Shown here in pieces: positions 11,831 through 24,185 of a stretch of DNA of 64,000 nt. Position numbers and translations under genes: made by a program. Source of the stretch: Cryptomeria japonica (Eukaryota; Streptophyta; Pinopsida; Cupressales; Cupressaceae); contig NC_081405.1 of the NCBI RefSeq assembly GCF_030272615.1, positions 20,282,047 through 20,346,046 on the forward strand, in the 5' to 3' direction. Every line of letters begins with the position of its first letter. Positions within the stretch are counted from its first letter, which is position 1. Under the pieces are notes generated by a model that had not been told where the DNA came from, did no database searches, and saw only the letters and a program-made list of their open reading frames with translations.

Positions 11831-12940
11831 CTAGATGATAATCATAGTCAATCTTTGAAAAAATTGCATTGAATTGTGGTACAAAGCTTCATAAATAAAT
11901 CTGGCACCAATGATTCCACAAAGATTATAAATGACTTGTATTTATCGCTCAAATTAAATTGAGATTTAATAAGATGTCATGATATAACCAATTCAGCATA
12001 TTAAAATCTCAAAGATCTCCAACCTTATTGATACTTTTTTAATAGAAAATAATATTGTTTTGAAAAATTTAAGATCAATTGCTACCATGATACAAAATAT
12101 GTTTGTTCCCATATACATATTTCCCTATGACATTTTCCTTTGTTTCCATAAACTTTTGACAAAGTGCATAGGCTTTTATCACACTATTTTCTACTGTTGA
12201 AGTGAAAGGTTAAATTGGAGATGACCACCTTGACAAGTTACTAGACAATCTTTTGTTTACCCATTTTTTGATCTCAAGATTTATACTCAATCCATCATTT
12301 ATACTTGAGCAGAGATGCCCACCCAAAAGACCCAGCGTTTTGATCTTTCTTACCTCCATTATTTCTCTTAATTTCAAGATTCACCTGTATATAACAATTA
12401 TTTCAACTTCTTTTTGTTTGCTATCACATTTTTCCTTTTCAACTTTTTAATGTAGTACGCAGGTGCAGCTATGGTGATGTGGACACACGTTTGGCAACAT
12501 CTAGGATCAGAAAGAGTTGCTTTCTACTAACCACACTTTCGACTTTAAAATCTGTGTCCTATTTTTCAGTTCTTTACAACATTTATTTTGTACAAATTCA
12601 AAATCTTTTAATCCTTTGATTAACTCAGCACTTTGCACTTTATAGCTTTATTTGACTAAAACTTGTTTGAGGCAGACACATCTGGTGTTCTAAATGAAGA
12701 AAAAATATTAATTTTGTCGGTAACATGACTTTTATTTGTGCTTACCTAATTTGAGATTCACTGAAGTTAAGCGTTTTGCTAATTAATGCTTACTTAATTT
12801 GAGATTAAGCTGAGCTTTTTTCATCATGAAACTAATGGAAATTTCAGGTAGGTAATTGAAAAGAATTGTTATCTATTCCTTACCCCAAATGTGAAATTTG
12901 GAACTGAATGAAAAAAATTTAAAAGCTACACAATTACATC
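11830..12940. other. AT-rich non-coding stretch
   Basis: No coding region or structured repeat recognised. An open frame at 12253-12450 is hydrophobic low-complexity sequence and likely chance. Confidence 0.45.
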
Positions 12941-13940
12941 ATGTTCTATGCGACTGGTTAACTCCATTTTCTGCTTAATTTTAAGCAGTTGGAGTGTTCC
13001 AATGCAAATTTAAAATTGTTGGTAAAGGATAATTTAGAATCTTTTGTTATTTAAGTAGAGCTGCTATTATTTACGAATTGAAAATAACCCCATGTCCCCA
13101 TGCGGCTGCTTATGAACATTTTCTGCTTAAATTTAAGCAGCTAGAGTGTTCCCATGTAAAATTCTTATTAAGGGAAAAGGATAAATTGGAATCTTTCGCT
13201 ATTTTAGTGGAGTAGCAGCTGCTTAAAAAATGAAAATAAGCTTTGAAAAAAAAGGGGGGCTAGAAATAAGCAATGACTGCTTATTGAAAAAAAAGACACA
13301 TGGCTTCACCATATTTTTTTGCTCTCCTATTTACTTGCCTAAAATTTTGCTTATGAATTTTATTTGTAACAAATACTATCAATAATTTCATTACAAAATA
13401 ATTTAAGAAGATTGCATAAAAATAAGGGGCCATTTGACTATCCATGGGGCCACCTGCTCCACAAATTACTCCTTAAAAAGTTGAGCCGCTGCTGCTAGCC
13501 AAAATAAGCTAAGCAGCAGCATGGGGACATGCCCTAAGCTATGAGAAAAAGGAGGGCTGGAAATAAGCAGCAACTACATATTGCCAAAAATGCCACGTGG
13601 CTCCACAAATTTGTTTCCCTTTTTTTTTAACATTTTATTTCTAATTTTTACTTGTGCACAAATTATTAATAATATTATAAATACCAATTTTAAGATTTCT
13701 CTTAAAAATAAGCAAAAAAATAAATACTCATGGGACAACCAGCTCCACAAATATTTCCTAAAAAAGTTGAGCAAACGCTGCTAGCAAAAATAAGCTAAGG
13801 CTGGGGTCTCATGGAGGGGGCTTCCTAAAAAATAGAGCAGGCGTTGCTGAGATTTTTTAGGAAAATTTTTAAGCTGGTGGTCCCATGAATTTTGTAGTGT
13901 AGTCCAGCTTAAAAATTTGGGAACATGCTGTTGGTCTCCA
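12940..13940. repeat. Cluster of diverged copies of the TGCTTA/AAGCAG repeat family
   Basis: Blocks recur in direct order. ttctgctta...taagcag...gagtgttcc occurs at 12970-13072 and 13118-13225. ataagcag...cacrtggctycac...gctccacaaat...aaagttgag occurs at 13259-13500 and 13553-13800. A third, shorter piece lies at 13800-13940. The cluster surrounds and includes the TIR-bounded element at 13091-13531 and looks like nested or tandem MITE copies. Confidence 0.6.
13091..13531. mobile_element. MITE-like element with 22-bp terminal inverted repeats
   Basis: The left end 13091-13112 (CATGTCCCCATGCGGCTGCT...) and the right end 13510-13531 are inverted copies with one mismatch in 22. The 441-bp body has no coding capacity and contains short palindromes such as CTGCTTAAATTTAAGCAG. 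No clear target duplication was found, so the superfamily is open. Confidence 0.6.
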
Positions 13941-13986
13941 TGTGACAAAAATATTTAGTCACTATTATAGGTCAAAATTTACTTTT

Positions 13987-14390
13987 GATGTCAATAGGCC
14001 TTTGGTCTATGGGTGAAATCAGATGGTTTACACCAAGTCCGGCAGAGATCAAGTCTTGCTGAGTGCAAAGTTCCGGACATCATAAAGGATGAGGCCGGCA
14101 CGTGGGAATTTGACGGAATGGATACCCCTCAGTTCTTGACTCTTAGCTGAAGAGGTTTCAGCCCATGATTTGTGCCCCATATCGGATAGCTAAAATGACC
14201 TTACGGATACCCTTCAGTCCTTGACTCTTAGCTGAAAAGGTTTGAGCCATCATATCAGATAGCTAAAACGATCTTATGGATACCCCTCACTACTTGACGT
14301 TTAACTGAAGAGGTTTCAGCCCACAGCTTGTGCCCCATATCAGATAGCGAAAATGACTTTATGGATGAAAATCCTTCGATAAAAAAAGAA
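13987..14390 (+). mobile_element. SINE-like retroposon with triplicated 3' module (copy 1)
   Basis: Flanked by the 13-bp direct repeat AAAATYTACTTTT (13974-13986 and 14391-14403, one mismatch) and ending in an A-tail at 14381-14394. The head contains the B-box-like AGATCAAGTCTTG. Its homologue is on the minus strand at 43722-44098. The 3' part is three direct units starting GGATACCC at 14120, 14205 and 14278 (85, 73 and 85 bp). No ORF. Confidence 0.7.
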
Positions 14391-14399
14391 AAAATCTAC

Positions 14400-15340
14400 T
14401 TTTAACAAATTTTCTTATGCTGATCCACCACTTAAAGAGATCATTAGGATACAATTCCACAGAATACAGGGTGTGATATATAATTTTTTTGATTTGAAGC
14501 TCATTATAGCATTATTTTTGTAAATGAACAAATCCAATCATGGTGCAATACCAGCATCCCTCAAATTGTTAAGCCATTGTGTAGTTCCTCCACAGATTTT
14601 AGACTGGATTAATGTCAATAATCCGATAGCGCCAACAGCCACAATTCTGCTAAAGTTCACACATTATACACAGCTGATGCACATACTATGCTCGAAGACC
14701 AAAATCTCGAGTCATTTCATGATAATGAAATTGTCTGTTATACGGTCTCTAGCAAAGAGAACATAGCATTGTGATGCCCTGTCCCTGAGAGAACGTGATA
14801 GAGGCCGTGGAAAGGCTGTTCTGAAATTTAGTTCTAGAATAAAAATGTCAGTTTGAATTGCATTAGATGTGAATCACATTCCCCAAATATCCATAACTAT
14901 TCAAGAGTAAGAATAGCTTTTACTAGATCCAATCTCTTTTATGCCCATTATATCATACCATGAATTTAAGTATATATATTTTTATGGAATAATTAGAAAC
15001 TAAATAGTTGAAATTTCCATTCTTGTTTCTGATGTAAAATCTATACCACCTGTACAAAATCTCCTTTCCAAGCTTCTATTTATTTTTCAGAAGTATCTTT
15101 ACATAGCAAATCCCAGGTTAAAAAGATGAATCTCCTCAAGGAATTACTTATTGTACCCCAGGAGAGAGATTTTACAACCCTTGAAAACAGGGGTTGGGAA
15201 ACCAGGGCAAATGTGATACGACTATACTAAATACATATCGTACATTCCAGAGATATTTCGCATTGACACAAACTACTAGATGAAAACTCTCTCTGAACTC
15301 AATCTGGCAGAGATCCACTATATCATCTCTGTTAACAACA
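14400..15340. other. Intergenic DNA downstream of BCH
   Basis: Lies between the SINE-like element and the BCH polyadenylation signal. An open frame at 14524-14766 has no recognisable motif. Nothing else supported. Confidence 0.45.
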
Positions 15341-15350
15341 TTAACTCATA

Positions 15351-15360
15351 CTTTTATTGC
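15351..15360 (-). promoter_or_regulatory. Candidate polyadenylation signal of BCH
   Basis: The minus strand reads GCAATAAAAG here, a canonical AATAAA about 145 nt after the BCH stop codon, a usual plant 3' UTR distance. A full transcript would settle the end. Confidence 0.45.
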
Positions 15361-15500
15361 ACACTCTCTCTCAAATACTATTTTGGATATGCCAGACCAG
15401 ATTCTCATTGTGTCAAAATTAACATCTCTTAATAAGTATTCCAAGATATGAAACTGGAAACGCCCATGAAAGTAACTCCAACAAATAATCAGAGTTATCA

Positions 15501-18466
15501 TTACTTAGCCTCTTTGCCTTCACTGGCGGCTGTGGAGAACTTCCTTTTACTATTGAGCAACTTTTCTAGTTCTTCACGACCACCCACCTCTTCTAGTTCC
15601 TGTAAAAGCCCACTCATCCAAATTAAAGGTTAAATTCCCTGCATCCAAAATCCCAACTATATAAATAATTCAACAAAACATATTTGAAAGTAACAAACCT
15701 GAGGTCCAAGGAAGAGACCATATGGTACACCATCAAACTTGTCTGCATGATGAAGCTGCAGTTACAAATTTCAATTAAACAAACTTAATGTGAGATCTAT
15801 TCAATCCCTGTCAGAGATCTATATGCAAAGGTGAACAACAGAGATTGACTTCCTGAGCTACGAGGAAATGATCCTTAAGGGCTAACCTGATGTGCAGCTG
15901 CTACCTTGTTCAGATAAGGAAGGTCAGCTATTGGCCCTACAGGAAAACGTCGATGAACAAGCCCATCATGGACAAACATATATGCCATACCAAAACATGT
16001 AATGCCGAGTCCCTGCAAAAAGTATAAAATGGTTTATCAGACACATCATTAATCCCATGAGGAGCATTTACTAAATCAAATCTACAAATTGGAAGCAAAA
16101 ATTCCATGGCATGATGGGATTGATACTAACATGCCTAAAATGCTATTATTTAAAAGATATTAACATACTTATGGAGTAACTCTGCATAATATTTTTTGTC
16201 ATTCCAGTATGTTCCATGGAGGAATCTCAAGTTATCAATTGAACAAACTTCAAATTTCTAGCATAGCAGTATACAAGATAGAAAGCAGTTCTTACAGCTC
16301 CAAAGCAAAGGCCTGGCACGAGGCCTTTGTTAAAGAATCCATAAGCTACTAAGGAAATGGCAGGAACAGCGTTGATGATGGCAAACACATCATTCAGCTC
16401 AAAAGGTCCTTCTCTAGGCTTGTGATGAGACTGCCAAAGAAAGTGGATGTTCAATGAGAAGAGACTAATAGAAGTTAACCCATTCGGTAAGTTTAAACTG
16501 TAAGGCATCGATTTTATACCTCATGCATGTGCCACAAGGAGGCATGCCAGAGAGCTCGGTGAGCCCAGCGAGCCCAAAACTCCATTCCAACCTGCATAGA
16601 TATAGTTGAATTCGGCATCAATTAAGTGTTAAAGAAAATCAAAGACCACTGTTTTGACAACTTCCAAAACCTTCACTGCCTTCTAGACTGCAAAAAATTC
16701 AAAAAGCTGAAAGGAATGCTCAAAGATATAACTTGCTTGAAATATTCAAAAGCACTTGATCTTGGGAACAAAATAGGGGAATTTAAAGGAAGCCACAGCT
16801 CAAATCCTTCAAGGCATGTTACATACCCACAAGCTCAGTTTTTCATTTTATGCTGGAAAGACTCATGCCCCAAATGCTACTACACACTTATTAGCCCTAA
16901 ACTAGCAGTTAGCAAAAGGAGATAGTACGTGGAAGGCAGAGCCTTGCAGCAAAATTCAGCATACGTTCATTTCAACAAGTTTTCGAAATAAGTATGCTAG
17001 TTTGAAGCCTTGTAGCCATTGCTGCACAGGTAAAGGAGTTACCCAAAAGCTGTGGAATACAAAAGTACCATCCCAGGCAAACCCTCTTGGGTATACCGAG
17101 ACCTTTCCGCTTTTACGTTCAAAGGTCTGGGATTGCATAGCCTATGGCTACTACCGTGTATTCCATGCAGCAGAATTTCTTAGCCAAGCTTTGAACTCAA
17201 GCAATCTAAGCATGGACAGCCTTTTAGCCCAAGCCTGATCAGCTCACAACCACACTAACAATAAACTAAAACATTTAAACATATCCCGTACAATCCAAAA
17301 CCTCGCCTCAAGAATCGGATGCTTTCAATACTAAAATTACCCAATGTTTTGCAACATGCCTGAACAGTAAGCATTTGGGATTTTGTGAAAGATTGACGAT
17401 TCACGGCTGCTTATATACACACAAAATCCAAATCCATAACTTGAGAAGGCGAATCACGCATTAAATCAAAACATTTAAACCAAGTTACCCAAGTTCCCGA
17501 CACCTCTCCCCATAGATTGTTTCCTTCAAACACTGACTTGCAAAATGTTTTGCGAATGTCTCAGAAGTTTCGAACAGTAACCAGAGACTGGCACCAACAA
17601 GCAAGCAACATACATAAACACAAAGAATTTGAGATTTGATGAAACTGAGTTCAATTAGAGTTCAATAATCTGTCACAGCTCCAAACAAGCACAGGGAACC
17701 CAAAACTCAAATCCACAAATTGAGAACGCTAATACACTAATGCAGACAATGTGCGCACATACCGTGGCTCCAGCTGCAAATAGAAATGTGCCCAACATCT
17801 CCGTGAAAGGAACATCCTCGCCCTGCAAATTAAAAACCAAAAAAAATTAGAGCAAAACCCCAGACAGAAGTACCAAAAACCGAAACAATAAAATAAAATA
17901 AAAATTTGAATTACAATAAAATAAAATATCAACAATCTACCGCATATATATATATTCTCTCAAATCCAAAATTAAAAAATACATAAAATATTAGGAATCT
18001 TATTCCATATAATACTGGAAAAACAAAGGAAAAGGTAATGAACAGGAGTCGATCACGGGACCTGCATTTGCCAAACAAATCTGGAGTAAACTGCGCCGGC
18101 GGCCATGCTGGTAATTCCAAGACTGGAAGCCACCGCCGCAAACAAATAAGTATACCGCTCCGCCTTTTTCCTCGCGGCCCTTTCCGTCAACTGTTCAACT
18201 CCATTCTCCACACTTTTCCTCAAAGTCTCTGCAAATTCTACACTCTGCGCAGCCGAGCCCTCACCTTCGGTCTTCGCCTCATGTTGGGCATTTTCACTGA
18301 GCACAAAACATACCCTTCCCAGCCTCATCTTCCTTCTAGAAAGCTTAAAACCACTTCTACACAACCCAACATGTCTTCTGTTAATGAAGGCTACCGTATT
18401 GTGAGAGACAGGTCGAAGGATCGAGTCACGGTAAGCCAGTCCATAGGGGCACGAAATACACGCCAT
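15501..18466 (-). CDS. BCH: Beta-carotene 3-hydroxylase, non-heme di-iron type, plastid-targeted (7 exons)
   Basis: Hydroxylates the beta-rings of beta-carotene via beta-cryptoxanthin to zeaxanthin in plastid membranes (family knowledge). Exons on the minus strand: 18466-18062, 17822-17763, 16591-16520, 16430-16296, 16012-15887, 15755-15699, 15599-15501. All introns (239, 1171, 89, 283, 131 and 99 bp) are GT-AG and phase 0. The product is 317 aa, a normal family length. Residues 1 to about 60 are Ser/Arg-rich and acid-poor, like a transit peptide. A hydrophobic segment follows at about 105-127 (YTYLFAAVASSLGITSM). Iron-binding histidine motifs are complete: H166-x4-H171, H178-x2-H181-H182, H239-x4-H244, H265-x2-H268-H269. 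The conserved stretch PREGPFELNDVFAIINAVPA lies at 184-203. The start is the first ATG after an in-frame TAG at 18494-18496. No stop or frameshift interrupts the exons, unlike every other coding region here. Expression was not tested. Confidence 0.96.
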
Positions 18467-18720
18467 GTCCGTGCTGGTTAACAGAGCTGAGTGCTATAAA
18501 TTGAGACCTGGTTAGGTACTTGTGTGATTCGAAAGCTTGACCTCTGGTTGAGGAATTCAAACCTGAAGTTCCTTCTTTTCTGGTTTGAGGTGGCGCAGGG
18601 AAATTGGGTATTAATAGCCCCCAATGCGCTCCTACTTTTCACAATGAATTTCAATCACCATTGTTATAAATACAATTTCTTCTGCATCTTATCTTTTTTT
18701 TCACAGATTTTGCCTACGTG
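18467..18720 (-). promoter_or_regulatory. Upstream region of BCH (5' UTR and candidate proximal promoter)
   Basis: This is the sequence directly 5' of the BCH start on the minus strand. TATA-like stretches read TATTTATAACA at about 18665-18676 and TTTATAGC at 18493-18500; the first is better placed for a leader of about 150-200 nt. An ACGT-core element (CTACGTGTC on the plus strand, about 18714-18722) resembles the G-box/ABRE sites common upstream of light- and ABA-responsive carotenoid genes. The link to regulation is inference; no transcription start can be read from sequence alone. Confidence 0.3.
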
Positions 18721-18929
18721 TCAGACTGGGCTTCCTTCACCACATTCCTCTATCTCAACTGTGTATTGGGTTGCGTGTTTGTCCACGTATTTAACCTTGG
18801 TGAGTGCTCGCTTTTTTTGTTTTGTTTTGTTTTGTGGGCCTCTTTAACGGTGGAACGAGAGCCATGTGAGAAGCAGCATGTGTCCATGTGCTTTTCCTTT
18901 GGCAGGGCCACCATGTGCCCACCCGCTTT

Positions 18930-21900
18930 AACGTGCCTTGAGCTAATTGTCCCCCTTCAATTTCCCTTTACCGACAAACTTAGGGTTTTTCTAGATTGTA
19001 GAGATCAACTCCTATAGGTTTGTCTCTCCTAAACATTATTAAAATTTTTGACATTCTTTCTATGGTCAACTTATTCAAAAAGGTCTTATTTCATGTTTCA
19101 ATAATAAGATATATAAAATTGTGTCTTGGTTCATTTCGTAGAGTCTGATTCAAAATGTTGATGCAAAAACTCTCACACAATCGAATTCAGAAATTGTGAA
19201 TTATGAACATAATGGATTGTGGAAATCTGATGTCATTAACTAGAAACTAGTTATTTAGTATCATTTAGCTATTTCTGAATTTGATTTTGTGAAAAAAAAA
19301 TTGCATCAACATTTCAAATCACACTTTGAGATCCGTCATCGGAATGATAGAGAGTGCTAGGAGATGTATAATTGTAAGCTTTATACACCTCTTGGCACGC
19401 TCTATCATCTCAAATGATGGATCACAAAGTGCGATCTGAAACGTTGATGCAAAAAAAAATCACATAATCAAATCTAGAAGCAACTAAATAATATAGTTAT
19501 GGATTGTGGAAATCTGATAAGATTAGTTATTTAGTGTTTTCAAGAATATAATTTGTTGTAGTTGATAAGTGTGTAGTGTAATGATTAATGCATGGTGTTG
19601 TTATTTTCACAATCAAGGTTCAAACTTCTATTGAAGGTTATTATTGAGTATTTGTGTTGGGATGAGGTCCCAAATATGTGGCCTCACCAGTTCATAGCTT
19701 TGACCAAAAGCACTTAACCCCCAATTTAATAGAAAGTATAAAATTTGTCGCAATTCTTATCTTCTTGATAAAGGTAAATGATTTGTTTTAATTAAATACA
19801 ATTTCTGTTATTTAATTTGATAGAAATATCTTCAATTTTTTTGAATAATTTGTTCTTTGAAATTGCTAGTCAAATATAAAAAATAACTCCCATGGTGGCC
19901 AAAAGCTTTTAATCTTGGAACAAAATAAAAGATCATAATTCATCGTGTCTTCATAATATTTTTATATAATTTGTATTAACTCTCATCTTCTTGTTAAAGG
20001 CAATAAATATGTTTTAGTCAAATAATTCTTTATATTCTTTAAAATTGATAGAAATATCTTCAAAGTTCTTGAATAATTTTGTCTTTCAAATTTCTAGTCA
20101 AAGATAGAAAATGACTACCATGTTGGCCAAAAGCTTTCACCTTGGAACAAAATCAAAGACCATAGTTCATCTTGTCTCCACGATAATTTTGATTTTGATT
20201 TTGATTGGATTACTTTTTGCATTAAATGAAGTTATAGGTTGAAAAAATGATCTTTTGATAAAGTATATATAAGGTGCATAGTATTTTGGTTAATTTCATT
20301 TTCTATAGTTTTTCTATATTTTATCCCACATTCCACTTTATTTAGAGTCTTTTAGTTTGAGACTTTCCATATTCACCGAACATGGGTGGTTGTAATCTTC
20401 TAGTTTGGAAGATATTACAAGTTGAGTCACCTCAACACCTGTCATGACTAAATGATGCTTGTTAATATGTTCTTAGTTTCAAGAACATACCTAAGCAAAG
20501 AAAAGTAAAATACCTAAGAAAAGAGAAACGAGATCACTCAACAATATGATAAAATGTTAAAAGGAACAAAATAAAAAAATTCATAATGAAATATAACAAA
20601 CTACTATATACCAAAGAAAATGAGACATGTGAATACTCAAATAAAATGTGCCAAAAATAATAACAACATTGATATACTAATATGAATAATTTATTTAATA
20701 TATAAAATAAATTAATTATAATATATTAAAAGAATGAGAGAAGAAAAAAATAAACCTTAAAACTAAAATAAAAAGATAAGAAATAATTGAGAAATACTAA
20801 GGTGTGATATCAAGAAAAACGTTTCAGAGTGTGATGAAATATTGATACAAAAAAACTCCACACAATTGAAACTAGAAACAATTTGCAAACAAATTATGGA
20901 TTGTGGAAATCTGATATCATTTAGTTATTTAGTATTTTCAAGAATTAAATTCGTCGTAGTCAGTAATTGCATATTGTGATGGTTAATACATGGTGGTGTT
21001 ATTTCACAATCAAGGTTCAAAATTATCAGGGGTTATTATTGAGTATTCATGTAACTCGAGATGAGGTCCCCTATTTGTGGCCTCGCCAGTTCATAGCTTC
21101 AACCAAAAGCATTTACCCCCAATTCAATAGAAATTATAAAACTTGGCATAATTATTATCTTCTTGATAAAGGTAGTAGATTTGTTTTAATCAAATGCAAT
21201 TTTCACTTCTTTAATTTCATATAAATATCTTCATTTTTTTTTGAATAATTTTGATCTTTGAAATTGATAGTCAAATATAAAAGATGACTCATATGGTGAC
21301 CAAAAGCTTTAATCTTGAAACAAAATAAAAGATCATAATTCATCGTAACTCTATAATATTTTTATATAATTTGTAGTAACTCTCATCTTCTTGTGAAGAG
21401 CAATAAATTTGTTTTAGTCAACTAATTATTTATATTCTTTAATTTGATAGAAATATCTTCAAGTTCTTGAGCAATTTTGTCTTTCTAATTTATAGTCAAA
21501 TACAGAAATGACTACCATGTTGGCTAAAATCTTTAACCTTGGAATAAAATCAAAGACCATAACTCATCTTGTCTCCACAATAATTTTTATTTCTATTTTA
21601 TTGGATTGTTTTTTACATTAATTGAGTTTATAGGTTGACAAAACATTCTTCTCATAAAGTATATATAGAGTGCATAGTATTTTGGTTAATTTCATTTTCT
21701 ATAGTTTTTCTATATTTCATCTCACATTCCACTTTATTCTTTAAGACTTTTTCATATCCACGTAACATGGGTAGTTGTGATCTTCTAGTTTGAAAGATTA
21801 GTTGTGATCTTCTAGTTTGAAAGATATTATGAGATATAAGCTAAGTCACCTCAACACCTATAGTGACTAAATTATGCTTGTTAATATGTTCTTAATTTCA

Positions 21901-24185
21901 TGTTTGTCTATAATACCATCTCCTATTAAAAGCAATAAACTTGTTTCAATCAAATAAAGTTTTCCATCCTTTAATTTGACTTTAAATATCTTCAAAGTTC
22001 TTCAATAATTCCATCTTTTGAATTTATAGTCAAAACAAAAAAAATGATCACCATGTTGGCCAAAAGCTTTAACCTTGGAACAAAATCAAAGAGCATAACT
22101 CATCATGTCTCCACAATATATTTTTAATTTTAATTGGGTTACTTTTTTCATCAAATGAATCCATAGGTTAAAAAAATGTTCCTTTGATAAAGATATATAG
22201 GGTGCATTGTATTTGGCAAATAACATTGTCTATAGTTTTTTTATGTTCCATCTCACATTCAACTTCATTTATAATCTTTTAATTTATTATTTTTGGATAT
22301 CCGCCTAACCGAGTGAGTTGTAGTCCCCTGGTTTGAAACATACTCCAAGGTACATAAGTTGAGTTAATCACTTCATTGTGAAACTTGAGGTGATTGTCTC
22401 CCTTCAATTTCCTTTCACCGGTAACTTAGAGTTTCTTTTGCATTTTAGAGATCAACTACTATAGGTATGTATCTCCTCAACATTATTAAAAATTTTGGCG
22501 TTATTTGCATGGTGTGACAATTAATACTTGGTGTTGTTATTTTCAAAATTAAGGTTCAAACTTCTATTAGAGTTTATTGTTGACTATTCATGTTAGGGAT
22601 GAGGTCTCCTATATGTGTCCTCGCCAGTTCATAGCTTCAACCAAAAGTGTTTAGCCCCAATTTAATAGAATATAAAATTTGTCATAATTCTTTTCTTCTT
22701 GTTAAAGATAATAGATTTGTTTTAATCAAAAACAATTTTCTCTTCATTAATTTGATAGAAACATCTTTGAATTTTTTTTAATAATTTGTTCTTTGAAATT
22801 GATAGTAAAATATAGAAAATGACTCTCATGGTGCCCAAAAGCTTTAATCTTGCAACAAAATAAAAATTATAATTCGTCGTGTCTCTATAATATTTTTTTA
22901 TATAATTTGTAGTAACTATCATCCTCTTGTTAAAGCCAATAAATTTGTTTTAGTCAAATAATTATTTATATTCTTTAATTTGATAAAAAAAAAACTTCGA
23001 AGTTCTTGAATAATTTTGTCTTTCGGATTTCTAGTCAAATATAGAAAATGATTGCCATGTTTGCCAAAAGCTTTAACCTTAGAACAAAATCAAAGACCAT
23101 GGTTCATCTTGTCTCTACAATAATTTTGATTTTGATTTTGATTAAGCTATAGGTTGATAAAATGCTCTTTTGATAAAGCATATATAGGGTGCATAGTATT
23201 CTGGTTTATTTCATTTTCTATAGTGTTTCTATATTTCATCTCACATTCCTTTATTTAGAGTCTTTTAGTTTGAGACTTTTCCATATTCACCTGACATGGG
23301 TAGTTGTAATCTTTTAGTTGGGAAGATATTATAAGTTGAGTCACCTCAACATCTATCATGACTAAATGATGATTGTTAATATGCTATTATTTTAAGTTTG
23401 TATATAATACCATCTCATGTTAAAAGAAATAAATTTGTTTCAATCAAATAATTTTTTCTATTCTTTAATTTGACTTTAAATATCTTCAAAAAAATTCAAT
23501 AATTGTATCTTTTAAATTTATAGTCAAATACCCACCATGTTGGTCAAAAGCTTTAACCTTGGAACAAAACCAAAGAGCATAACTCATTGTGTCTTTACAA
23601 TAGATTTTAAATTTTAATTGGGTTACTTTTGTCATCAAATGAATCCATAGGTTGACAAAATGTTCCTTTGATAAAGGATATAGGGTGCATTTTACTTGAC
23701 AAATAACATCAATCTATAGTTTTTCCTATGTTCCATCTCACATTCCACTTCATTTATAATCTTTTAATTTATTATTTTTTGATATCCACCTAACCTAGTC
23801 GGTTGTAGTCCCATAGTTTGAGAGATCAACTGCTATAAGTATGTATCTCCTCAAAAATATTAACACTTTTGGCATTCTTTGTATGGTAAACTAATTGGAA
23901 ATTATTTTCATTGCAAGTTTAATGAGCTATGTAATGTTTCCTTTCCAAAAAAATGTTGTTACTTTAATATTAATCAACAAAAACACTTAGTTACTTAGTG
24001 TTTTTAAGTATACAATCCAATGATAAATATGTGGTATTATTTTTCTTGTAATCAAGATTAAAACTTCTATTGGAACATTATTGTTGAATATTCATGTCGA
24101 GGATGAATTTCTAATTAAATAGAGAAATTGGCTACCATGTTGGCTAAAAGCTTTCGCTTTGGATTAAAATCAAAGAATGTAGCTC
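18930..24185. repeat. Degenerate direct-repeat array, higher-order unit about 0.9 kb
   Basis: Three long units align in direct order: about 19498-20490, 20893-21900 and 22490-23400, with partial units between and after. Each unit contains two sub-repeats about 225-230 bp apart, marked by the box CCAAAAGCTTTAACCTTGG. The box is found, with changes, at 19899, 20127, 21299, 21523, 22060, 22834, 23064, 23544 and 24144, then again at 34433 and 34853 after the interruption. Another shared segment (gagatcaactnctataggt) occurs at about 18997, 22449 and 23822. No protein motif. Could be the LTR or internal repeat of an unknown element, or an ancient satellite. Confidence 0.75.
19301..19452. mobile_element. 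Foldback MITE-like element, about 70-bp arms (copy 1)
   Basis: The left arm from TTGCATCAACATTTCAAATC (19301) pairs with the right arm ending GATGCAA (19452). Mismatches are few across about 70 bp, including TGATAGAG and the CTTATACACCT region near the loop. The resulting hairpin resembles a pre-miRNA-sized foldback. A relative is at 44945-45055. Confidence 0.7.

Noticed and set aside
16626-17238. Plus-strand frames of 99 and 78 codons
   Set aside because: They fall in BCH intron 2, overlap one another and carry no motif.
18038-18481. Plus-strand open frame of 147 codons over BCH exon 1
   Set aside because: It is the reverse-strand shadow of exon 1, whose minus-strand frame encodes the conserved hydroxylase sequence and ends at a good splice donor.
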